Below are positions 1 through 6,096 of a stretch of DNA of 10,313 bases, in pieces. The stretch comes from JAUXLW01 sp964195005. GTDB taxonomy: Bacteria; Actinomycetota; Acidimicrobiia; Spongiisociales; SHLN01. The DNA is taken from the NCBI GenBank assembly GCA_964195005.1, contig CAXMOO010000159.1, positions 1 through 10,313 on the forward strand, read 5' to 3'. Under the pieces are notes generated by a model. The model had not been told where the DNA came from and searched no databases. It saw only the letters and a program-made list of their open reading frames with translations. The first letter of the stretch is position 1; every line of letters begins with the position of its first letter. The translations under genes were made by a program, and so were the position numbers.

Positions 1-573
1 GATTTTGATCTCGACGCTGAAGGTGGCCAGATTGTGTTGACTGCTATTGGGGCCTTGTCAGAGTCGACTGATCCGGCTGATACTCGTACCCCCCAACAAC
101 GCCGGGCTGATGCCCTGGTTGAGTTGTGCCGCGACTACCTCGACCATGGTGACACCAAAGTCCAGGGGGGAGAGAAACCGCACATTTCGCTGCTGGTGTC
201 CCTGGGAACCCTCGAATCCCGAGCCGGAAGGCCCTGCGAGTTGGACGAAACTGGGGTGATCACCGCCCAGGCTGCCCGTCGTATCGCCTGTGACGCCGCG
301 ATCAGCCGCATCATCACCCAAGGCCCATCAGAACCCCTCGATGTTGGGCGCCGAACCCGCACCATCCCCCCAGCCCTCCGCCGGGCCCTTAACCTCAGAG
401 ACCGGGGATGCGTCATCAACGGCTGTGACCGGCCTCCCCGCTGGTGTGACGCCCACCACATCAAACACTGGATAGACGGCGGAGAAACCAACCTCAACAA
501 CACCGAGCTGCTCTGCCGACGCCACCACACCATGGAACACGAAGGCAAGGTCAAGCTGGAGCGGGGGCCGTGA
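1..573 (+). CDS. HNH endonuclease, DUF222/13E12-type (5' partial)
   Basis: The reading frame is open from base 1, so the N-terminal part lies outside the window. The visible 190 residues match the C-terminal half of the actinobacterial DUF222-HNH family (REP13E12-like): a helical stretch with LVELCRDYL and HISLLVSL, then a C-terminal HNH module. The HNH signature is clear: CVINGCDRPPRWCDAHHIKHW, GG.TNLNN, LLCRRHH and a final H. This gives two zinc-type Cys pairs and the His-His catalytic/metal residues. The family is thought to act as DNA endonucleases, often in many copies per genome; the substrate is unknown. The protein stops only about nine residues after the last HNH histidine, whereas relatives I know continue for some 15-30 more residues, so the tail may be clipped. 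A GTG at 34 is in frame, but the preceding codons also fit the family and are probably internal. The family call is secure; the biological role is not. Confidence 0.9.
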   Translation, partial: DFDLDAEGGQIVLTAIGALSESTDPADTRTPQQRRADALVELCRDYLDHGDTKVQGGEKPHISLLVSLGTLESRAGRPCELDETGVITAQAARRIACDAAISRIITQGPSEPLDVGRRTRTIPPALRRALNLRDRGCVINGCDRPPRWCDAHHIKHWIDGGETNLNNTELLCRRHHTMEHEGKVKLERGP

Positions 574-628
574 GGGTCCTGCTCCGCCCCACTATTCCCT
601 AATCAAGGTTCCCGGTTAGCTGCGGTGC

Positions 629-1039
629 TTAGACAGCCCCGATTTGCTGGAGCAACGAAAGCATGTCGAAGTAGTGGCGATACTCCTTGAGCTCATCGCC
701 CTCATAATCCAACACGAGGACTGCAGCTGTGCTCTGATGTTTGCCCGAGGCGGGTATCTCCCCATCGGGTGTGGCCAGTGGCCCGGTCTGGGTCCCGGTC
801 CAGGTCACCTCCTGAACAACCTGGCTGCTGGTCTCGATCACGTTGTTGATTGTTCCGGCCGCGTCGGGCATCGCCGTCTTCCAGCCCTTGAAGGCTTCGA
901 TGATTTCCTCGCCGCTGAGGCTGCGCTGAGTGCCCAGCTCGTTGTAGGTGGCGTTGCCTACCAGGTTCCGCACGGTGTCCCAGTCTGAGTTGTTGAACGC
1001 TTCGAGCATGCTGTTGGCGTGCCCCTTCAAGTCTGCCAT
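629..1039 (-). CDS. SnoaL-like / NTF2-fold protein (ester cyclase-like)
   Basis: This 136-residue protein has the length and pattern of the SnoaL/NTF2-like superfamily: an N-terminal helix (MLEAFNNSDWDTVRNLV), a second helix (GEEIIEAFKGWKTAMPD), then strands with VTWTGTQTGPL, a P-x-G-K loop (ASGKHQSTAAVLV) and the ending EYRHYFDMLSLLQQIG, which resembles the 'RHYFD..tLLqQlG' end of ester-cyclase-type members. Such proteins are soluble cone-shaped barrels; some are polyketide cyclases or isomerases and many have no known substrate, so no reaction is assigned. The start is supported by GGGAGGT about five bases upstream of ATG (minus strand). It is the last gene of a leftward run behind nrdJ and the KTSC remnant, with about 120 bases between, so it probably has its own promoter, which I could not pinpoint. 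It converges on the HNH gene across 55 bases. Confidence 0.8.
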   Translation of the reverse strand: MADLKGHANSMLEAFNNSDWDTVRNLVGNATYNELGTQRSLSGEEIIEAFKGWKTAMPDAAGTINNVIETSSQVVQEVTWTGTQTGPLATPDGEIPASGKHQSTAAVLVLDYEGDELKEYRHYFDMLSLLQQIGAV

Positions 1040-1161
1040 TAGTTACCTCCCGGTATGGCCCGTGGCTCCGAGTAAAGCACATCCGGGCCCCGGCCGGTCG
1101 GGGAGCCCTGGAATGCCGACCCGTTAGCGGGAGTGTTTTCCGACGGTGACCTGCACCAACG

Positions 1162-1358
1162 TCAGCGGTCCCTCATCAGTTCTGCCGGGTATTGACCCTT
1201 AGAGGCAGCTGCGGTTGGAATCAGACGTCGAACTCGGCGAGTCCCACTCCCTCATACACGCGTGTGGCTCCTGACAAGAAATCGACCCACAACTGTTGGG
1301 TTGGCTCCGAGTAACCGATCGCCCGGATGGTCGACGAGGCGATCGATGTGGGGTCACA
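1162..1358 (-). pseudogene. KTSC-domain gene remnant, frameshifted, directly downstream of nrdJ
   Basis: Immediately after the nrdJ stop (1361-1359), the same frame stays open for 45 codons to a TGA at 1223-1221 and reads like a KTSC domain N-terminal half: SSTIRAIGYSEPTQQL, WVDFLSGATRVYEGVG, LAEFD. From about 1227 a different frame continues it: RLIPTAAASKGQYPAEL then MRDR and a stop at 1164-1162. Joined by a -1 shift at 1225-1229, the two pieces give a whole domain of usual size (about 55-60 residues) with the family's SS.I..IGY, L.V.F..G..Y.Y.GV and A.SKG.Y features. No start codon exists in the first frame. A GTG at 1357-1355 and an ATG at 1359-1357 sit at the nrdJ stop, but each is out of frame by one base. 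So at least one and probably two single-base lesions are present. KTSC is named after lysyl-tRNA synthetase C-termini; its function as a stand-alone protein is unknown. Sequencing error is an alternative to true decay. Confidence 0.7.
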
Positions 1359-4300
1359 TCAGCTACAGCCCTTGCTGTCGCCACAGTTCATGCAGCGGTA
1401 GCAGGATCCGTTCCTGACGGTGATGTGCCCGCAGGTGTCGCACAAGGGGGCGTCGCCCATGTTGGACGCCAGAGCAGCTTGCACGGAGCTGGTCTGTACA
1501 TCACCGGGCGCGACGGGCTTGGGTCTGGTCTCCGCCGTTTCCACGTTGGCGCCAGCGCTGGTGCCATTCGGTCCGTTCGAGCCGTTGGGGTTGGTCACCG
1601 GAGCGTCCGCAAAAGCCGCCGCCCGTGCCTGCACTTCGATGTCTTCTTCCATCTTCGATTCCTGCAACCCGAGCTGCTGCCCGACTTCGGTCGCCATGCC
1701 CGTCGGCGGCTCGGGTAGGGCCTGGGCCTCGGTCGGCGGCACCTGGACGAGGTCGTGCCTGCCCAGGTACTCCATGCCCAGGGCGCGGAACACATAGTCA
1801 ACAATGGAGTTGGCCATCTTTATGTTGGGATGGCCTTCCACAATCCCCCGGGGCTCGAATGTCTGGAACGTGAATGTGTCGACGAACTCTTCGAGCGGAA
1901 CGCCATATTGGAGTCCCTTGCTCACAGCAATGGCAAAGCACGACAGGACGCCTCGCAGGGTGGCGCCTTCCTTGGCGAGGTCGATGAACAACTCGCCCAG
2001 AGTCCCGTCCTCGTAGTCGCCGGTGCGGACGAACAGCTTGTGACCGCCAACCCGGGCTTCCTGGGTAAACCCGAGCCGCCGGGCAGGCAGCAGGAATCGA
2101 GGCCGGGCGATGCCCTGATAGGCCTTAGTGGGTGAGAGCCCGGGGGCAAAGTGAGCTGCCGTCAGGGCTCCGCTCACGATCCGCGCCTCATCTTCCAGGG
2201 CTTCCGGCAGCCCTTGCAGCTCGTCGTCGGGATGCTCGCCCTCATCTGAAGTGGCCGATAGCGGCTGGGAAGCCTTGGAGCCGTCCCGGTACAAAGCCAT
2301 CGCCTTGAGACCGAGCTCGGCCGACATCAGGTAGGACTCTTCGATCTCCTCGACCGTGACTTCGGTTGGCATGTTGATCGTTTTGGAAATTGCGCCCGAA
2401 ATGAAGGGCTGGGCCGCCGCCATCATCCGGATGTGTCCTTTGTGGTGAATGAAACGTTTGCCATAGCGGCCGTTGCGGTTGGCCGTGTCGAACACCGGCA
2501 AGTGTTCATCCCTCAAATACGGGGCGCCTTCGATTGTCTGCCGTCCGCAGGTGACATCGTTGGCTTCCCTGACTTCATAGCTGTCGTAGCCGAGCTCTTG
2601 CAGCATGTCGAAGTCGAGGGAGCTGTACTGCTCTTCGCTGAAACCGAAGCGTTGCATGGCCTCTTCACCGAGAACGAACACATTGAAAGCGTGGCCCAGT
2701 TCGAACACTCCCGGGAGAACCTCTTCGATCCGTCGCAGGTCGTCGGGGAGGAAGCCGCGCGATGTGAGCGTGGCCCGGTTGACACCCGGAGCTCCCAGAA
2801 GAGTCATGGTGCCGACCACGTAGTCGACGATTTCCTCGACCTGGTCGGGTTGGTAGCCCAGATGACGCAAGGCCGGGGCAATCGACTGGTTGGCGATCTT
2901 GAAGTAACCACCGCCGGCCAGCTTCTTGAACTTGACCAACGCAAAGTCCGGTTCGACTCCGGTGGTGTCGCAGTCCATCTGTAAGCCGATCGTGCCGGTT
3001 GGTGCCAGCACAGTGGTCTGGGCATTCCGATAGCCATGCTCTTCACCAAGGTGTAGCGCGTTGTCCCACACTGCCTGAGCCGCCTGCAGAAGGTCGGCCG
3101 GTGCCAGGTCCGGCTCGATGCTCATGACCTGGTGACTCAGACCTTCGTAATCCTCGCGGCCGGCGCCGAAAGCAGCCCGGCGATGGTTACGAATGACTCG
3201 CAGCATTGACTCGCGGTTGAGGTCGAACTTGGGGAATGGCCCCAAGATCGACGCCATCTCCGCCGAAGTGGCGTAGGAGTGGCCGGTGAGGATGGCAGTG
3301 AGAGTTCCGGCGATCGCCCGTCCCTCATCCGAGTCGTACGGGATGCCGGTGCGCATCAACAACGAGCCGAGATTGGCGTAACCCAACCCAAGGGTTCGGT
3401 AGTCGTATGAGCCTTCGGCAATCTCCCGGGATGGGAACTGGGCCATAGTCACCGAGATCTCGAGCACGATGGTCCACAAGCGAACCGCATGCAGATAGGC
3501 GTCGATGTCGAATGCCTGCTCCTCATCGTCGTAGAACTTGACCAGATTGAGGCTGGCCAAGTTGCACGCCGTGTTGTCCAGAAAAAGATATTCCGCACAT
3601 GGGTTACTTGCCCGGATGCGGCCCTCGGCGGGGGAGGTGTGCCACTCATTAATAGTGGTGTCGAACTGGACTCCCGGGTCGGCGCAGGCCCAGGCGGCCT
3701 CGGCGACACTCTTCCATAGTTCACGGGCCCGAACCTTGCGCATCACCTCTCCGTCGGTGCGGGAGGTGAGGGCCCAGTGCTCGTCGTTGATGACTGCCTG
3801 GAGAAACTCGTGGGGGACTCGCACCGAATTATTCGAGTTTTGGCCGGAGACCGTCTGGTAGGCGTCGCCGTTGAAGTCGGATGAATAGCCGGCAGCGATC
3901 AGCGCCCTGACCTTGTTCTCCTCTTCCATCTTCCAGTTGATGAAGGTTTCGATGTCGGGGTGATCGAGGTCGAGGATGACCATCTTGGCGGCGCGACGGG
4001 TCGTTCCGCCGCTCTTGATCGCGCCGGCGGCACGGTCGCCGATCTTGAGGAACGACATCACTCCGGACGACTTGCCACCACCGGAGAGGGATTCCCCCTC
4101 GCCACGGATCGAGGAGAAGTTGGTGCCGGTGCCGGAGCCGAACTTGAAGAGGCGAGCCTCGCGCATCCATAGGTCCATGATGCCGCCTTCGTTGACGAGG
4201 TCATCCTTGACGGACATTATGAAACAGGCGTGGGGGGAGGGGCGGGTGTAGGCGTCGTCCGAGAGGACTGCTTCTTCGATGTCAGGGTCGACGTACCAGA

Positions 4301-4793
4301 AGCCCTGGGCGGGGCCGGTGAGACCGTAAGCCTGGCTGAGCCCGGTGTTGAACCACTGCGGTGAATTGGGAGATGCGATCTGGTGAACCAGCATGTAGGC
4401 CAGTTCGTCCTCGAATGCCTGAGCGTCGTCGGGGGAGGCGAAGTAGCCGTTGTTCTGTCCCCACGTTCTCCAGGTCTTGGCCAAGCGGGAGATGGTTTGG
4501 CGGGCAGACCACTCCGGGCCGAGCACCGGCTCGCCTTCGGCATCGACGATTGGGTCGCCGTACTCGTCGACCTGAGGCACCCCGGCCTTGCGGAAGTATT
4601 TAGAGACGATGATGTCGGTGGCGACTTGTGACCACGGGGCCGGAACTTCGGCGCCGACCATTTCGAAGACGATGGAACCGTCAGGGTTGGTGATGCGTGA
4701 GTCGCGCCGTTCCCAGGTGGTGCTCTCAAAGGGGTCTTCACCGGCTCTGGTGTATCTCCGGGGAATCCTCATTCCAACCCTGGTGTCTGTCAT
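1359..4793 (-). CDS. nrdJ: Vitamin B12-dependent (class II) ribonucleoside-diphosphate reductase
   Basis: This 1144-residue enzyme reduces ribonucleotides to deoxyribonucleotides in the cytoplasm using adenosylcobalamin to generate a thiyl radical. The active-site motif NPCAE is at 397-401, with Cys399 the expected thiyl residue and Asn397/Glu401 its partners. Cys190 (PHACFI) and Cys410 (DNTAC) are the expected redox pair, with the 11-residue offset from the thiyl cysteine seen in Thermotoga NrdJ. APTGTIG lies near 597-603, followed by the GVEPDFALVKFKKLAGGG stretch typical of long NrdJ proteins. A TSCPD domain spans roughly 885-1010, then a low-complexity linker (about 1020-1110) and a C-terminal zinc ribbon (Cys1118, 1121, 1131, 1134, 1137, 1143) ending in GCS, the usual family terminus. 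I see no intein. The ATG is preceded by GGGAGGT at good spacing. Upstream lie a promoter and paired NrdR-like boxes, so repression by NrdR at high dNTP/ATP is likely. Identification is very secure. Confidence 0.98.
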   Translation of the reverse strand: MTDTRVGMRIPRRYTRAGEDPFESTTWERRDSRITNPDGSIVFEMVGAEVPAPWSQVATDIIVSKYFRKAGVPQVDEYGDPIVDAEGEPVLGPEWSARQTISRLAKTWRTWGQNNGYFASPDDAQAFEDELAYMLVHQIASPNSPQWFNTGLSQAYGLTGPAQGFWYVDPDIEEAVLSDDAYTRPSPHACFIMSVKDDLVNEGGIMDLWMREARLFKFGSGTGTNFSSIRGEGESLSGGGKSSGVMSFLKIGDRAAGAIKSGGTTRRAAKMVILDLDHPDIETFINWKMEEENKVRALIAAGYSSDFNGDAYQTVSGQNSNNSVRVPHEFLQAVINDEHWALTSRTDGEVMRKVRARELWKSVAEAAWACADPGVQFDTTINEWHTSPAEGRIRASNPCAEYLFLDNTACNLASLNLVKFYDDEEQAFDIDAYLHAVRLWTIVLEISVTMAQFPSREIAEGSYDYRTLGLGYANLGSLLMRTGIPYDSDEGRAIAGTLTAILTGHSYATSAEMASILGPFPKFDLNRESMLRVIRNHRRAAFGAGREDYEGLSHQVMSIEPDLAPADLLQAAQAVWDNALHLGEEHGYRNAQTTVLAPTGTIGLQMDCDTTGVEPDFALVKFKKLAGGGYFKIANQSIAPALRHLGYQPDQVEEIVDYVVGTMTLLGAPGVNRATLTSRGFLPDDLRRIEEVLPGVFELGHAFNVFVLGEEAMQRFGFSEEQYSSLDFDMLQELGYDSYEVREANDVTCGRQTIEGAPYLRDEHLPVFDTANRNGRYGKRFIHHKGHIRMMAAAQPFISGAISKTINMPTEVTVEEIEESYLMSAELGLKAMALYRDGSKASQPLSATSDEGEHPDDELQGLPEALEDEARIVSGALTAAHFAPGLSPTKAYQGIARPRFLLPARRLGFTQEARVGGHKLFVRTGDYEDGTLGELFIDLAKEGATLRGVLSCFAIAVSKGLQYGVPLEEFVDTFTFQTFEPRGIVEGHPNIKMANSIVDYVFRALGMEYLGRHDLVQVPPTEAQALPEPPTGMATEVGQQLGLQESKMEEDIEVQARAAAFADAPVTNPNGSNGPNGTSAGANVETAETRPKPVAPGDVQTSSVQAALASNMGDAPLCDTCGHITVRNGSCYRCMNCGDSKGCS

Positions 4794-4824
4794 GCCTACC
4801 TCCCGTCAAGCGAAACCGTTCAAC

Positions 4825-4844
4825 CTTCAGCACCGTTGCTGAAG
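4825..4844 (-). other. Perfect 8-bp hairpin in the nrdJ leader
   Basis: CTTCAGCA (4825-4832) and TGCTGAAG (4837-4844) are perfect inverted repeats around a 4-base loop, about 32 bases upstream of the nrdJ start and well downstream of the predicted transcription start. In the transcript it would form a stable stem-loop with loop ACGG. There is no U-tract, so it does not look like an intrinsic terminator. It may stabilise the leader or be a protein site. The leader (about 120 nt) seems too short for a complete cobalamin riboswitch, and I found no B12-box-like element. Confidence 0.5.
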
Positions 4845-4867
4845 CCCACCTCCAACATCCCCCAAAA

Positions 4868-4915
4868 CCACAAGATGTAGTGGTGCCGTTGGGGATTCGC
4901 CACATCATCTTGGGC
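4868..4915. promoter_or_regulatory. Tandem NrdR boxes (operator of nrdJ)
   Basis: Box 1, CCACAAGATGTAGTGG (4868-4883), fits the NrdR consensus acaCwAtATaTwGtgt at nearly every core position (C-A-A, AT, T-A-G and flanking CAC/GTG). Box 2, CCACATCATCTTGGGC (4900-4915), is a weaker match. The starts are exactly 32 bp apart, leaving 16 bp between them, the three-helical-turn spacing known for NrdR pairs. Box 2 begins at the predicted transcription start and box 1 lies in the early leader. NrdR is an ATP/dATP-sensing zinc-ribbon/ATP-cone repressor of ribonucleotide reductase genes; its own gene is not in this window. Confidence 0.8.
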
Positions 4916-4921
4916 TGACGG

Positions 4922-4951
4922 AGTGTAATCACAACACTGTAGTTACGTCAA
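4922..4951 (-). promoter_or_regulatory. Sigma-70-type promoter of nrdJ
   Basis: On the minus strand TTGACG (4951-4946) matches the -35 consensus at five of six positions, and TACACT (4927-4922) matches TATAAT at four of six, with an 18-base spacer. The predicted transcription start is near 4915, at the edge of the second NrdR box. This gives a leader of about 120 nt before the nrdJ ATG. Confidence 0.65.
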
Positions 4952-5116
4952 GGTCATTCCAAGATTACCGGCGACCTATGACACAAAATCCCCTCAGAGA
5001 GGAAGTCGAGGGGAACCAGGCCACGGTAGATCCTGAGCCTCGGGTCGCGGAAACCAAGAAGCCTTGGGCGCGAAAAATATACAAGCGGTCCCGCGTAGGA
5101 TTCGCGCTGAGGAGGG

Positions 5117-5311
5117 ATGGACACGGTGGCCACCGCCGGCACGCCCAACGAGTTAGAAGCCACGTTGGCCGACAACACCCGGGCCCGGGAGCGATTCGAG
5201 AAGCTTTCCCCAAGCCACCAGCGCGAATACATTGAGTGGATCAGAGAGGCCAAGAAGCCAGAGACTCGGAAGCGGAGAGCGATCGAGATGCTGCTTGACG
5301 GAAACAGCTAG
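5117..5311 (+). CDS. Short YdeI/OmpD-associated (OmdA) domain protein
   Basis: This 64-residue protein consists almost entirely of the conserved C-terminal module of the YdeI/OmpD-associated family (Pfam OmdA). It has NELEATLADNTRARERFEKL, SPSHQREYIEWIREAKKPET, then R.RRAIEMLLDG, matching the family pattern 'L...L..n..ar..F..L.pSH.REY..WI.eAK.pETR.rR....ML..G'. Full-length relatives of about 190 residues carry an N-terminal DUF1905 barrel, which is absent; stand-alone short versions are known in Actinobacteria. Between RR and the ML segment it is a few residues shorter than usual. Proposed roles (peptide/bacteriocin protection) are weakly supported, so no function is assigned. A TGA lies three codons upstream of ATG 5117, limiting the start to that ATG or GTG 5126. 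The GGAGG at 5111-5115 sits almost against the ATG and is spaced better for GTG 5126. It runs divergently from nrdJ and converges on rnhB. Confidence 0.75.
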   Translation: MDTVATAGTPNELEATLADNTRARERFEKLSPSHQREYIEWIREAKKPETRKRRAIEMLLDGNS

Positions 5312-6009
5312 GCGAACAACCGGCCCTGTGGTTCGGGTCGTCGATAGCGAGGCTCGGTGATCTCGGGGATGGTGTCCATAAACGCCCAGCTCTTGCGATG
5401 GATGGCGCTGGGACCGAGCTCGGCGAGGGCGGCCCGATGCTGGGGGCCGCGGTAGCCCTTATTGTTTTCGAAGTTGTAACCAGGGAAGCGGATTGCCCAT
5501 TGGCGCATGATGCGGTCCCGGGTCACCTTGGCAAGGATCGAGGCCGCGGCGATCGAAACGCACAGAGCATCACCTTTCACGATCTTGCGGACCCTCCCGC
5601 CGACGAAGTCCCAGTTGCCGTCGATGAGTGCGATGTCGGGCACCAGGCCCAGCCCGGCCAGGGCCCGGCGGGCGGCAATCCGCTGCGCCTCGGACATCCC
5701 ATAGCGGTCGCACTCCCAATGCGAGGCGTGACCCACCGACCAGGTCGAGCACCAGCCGGCAATCCGGTCGAAGATTGCTTCTCGCTCATCTTCGGTGAGC
5801 ATCTTCGAGTCGCGGATCTTGTACACACGCTTGTCTTTCGGCACCACGGCGGCCCCCACACTGATCGGGCCGGCCCACGAGCCCCGCCCGACCTCGTCGA
5901 CGCCAACCACCACCTGGCAGCCTTCCTCCCACAGTTCACGCTCGAAACTCAACCCGGGGGGCTTGCGCTTGATGGCTTTGCGCAGCTTCGGGACCGTCGT
6001 GGTGGTCAT
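5308..6009 (-). CDS. rnhB: Ribonuclease HII
   Basis: This 233-residue cytoplasmic enzyme cleaves the RNA strand of RNA/DNA hybrids and removes single misincorporated ribonucleotides. The catalytic acids are visible: Asp38 and Glu39 in GVDEVGRGSWAGP, Asp130 in ALIDGNWDF and Asp147 in KGDALCVSIAAASILAKVTR, matching E. coli Asp16/Glu17/Asp108/Asp126. The DSK motif appears as RDSKMLTEDER near 67-77, with Met where Lys is common. The C-terminal H..SW motif (HRKSWAF) is present. There is a 30-residue N-terminal extension and a short tail ending QGRLFA. The ATG has no obvious Shine-Dalgarno; it could be translated from a leaderless or weak-site message. It diverges from the D-amino-acid oxidase gene. 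Its TAG overlaps the stop of the convergent YdeI-like gene. Functional pairing with nrdJ (dNTP supply and ribonucleotide removal) is natural, but they are not co-transcribed. Confidence 0.97.
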   Translation of the reverse strand: MTTTTVPKLRKAIKRKPPGLSFERELWEEGCQVVVGVDEVGRGSWAGPISVGAAVVPKDKRVYKIRDSKMLTEDEREAIFDRIAGWCSTWSVGHASHWECDRYGMSEAQRIAARRALAGLGLVPDIALIDGNWDFVGGRVRKIVKGDALCVSIAAASILAKVTRDRIMRQWAIRFPGYNFENNKGYRGPQHRAALAELGPSAIHRKSWAFMDTIPEITEPRYRRPEPQGRLFA

Positions 6010-6037
6010 GCCGGCGAGCGTACCAGCGCATGCGGTG

Positions 6038-6076
6038 AGTTCGGTAGACCGCGAACTGCCATCCCGGCGCCGGGAT
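6038..6076. promoter_or_regulatory. Two inverted repeats in the rnhB/D-amino-acid oxidase divergent region
   Basis: The 87-base divergent intergenic region holds two palindromic elements. AGTTCG (6038-6043) pairs with CGAACT (6052-6057), and an inner CGGT-AG-ACCG (6042-6051) is also symmetrical. A perfect 16-bp palindrome, ATCCCGGCGCCGGGAT, covers 6061-6076, ending 20 bases before the oxidase ATG. Both could be operators or leader hairpins. I recognise no specific regulator motif, and no convincing -35/-10 pair. Confidence 0.4.
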
Positions 6077-6096
6077 CCCTCCGGTAGCGTGCCGGT

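Noticed and set aside
629..1082. Other long frames on both strands across the SnoaL-like gene
   Set aside because: They lack family features and are the usual high-GC shadows of the 136-residue gene, which has a good Shine-Dalgarno.
1083..1131. Small GC-rich hairpins (CCCCG...CGGGG, CCCG-TTAG-CGGG) as terminators
   Set aside because: Stems are only 4-5 bp, the orientation does not fit a gene end, and such pairs are expected by chance in high-GC DNA.
1359..1361. Stop-codon readthrough or selenocysteine insertion extending NrdJ
   Set aside because: The protein ends in the standard GCS terminus of long NrdJ, and the in-frame extension is only half of a KTSC domain before another stop. A broken separate gene explains it better.
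1199..1384. Open frame on the minus strand overlapping the nrdJ end
   Set aside because: Its Ser/Arg-rich translation looks like an out-of-frame shadow; the neighbouring frames over the same bases give the KTSC-like sequence.
1359..4793. Intein or insertion inside nrdJ
   Set aside because: The domain order is uninterrupted, the length is normal for long NrdJ, and no intein splice motifs were seen.
4978..5235. 85-codon open frame on + upstream of the YdeI-like gene
   Set aside because: No ribosome binding site and no recognisable family. Its second half is a shadow of the YdeI-like gene, and the first half does not resemble DUF1905.
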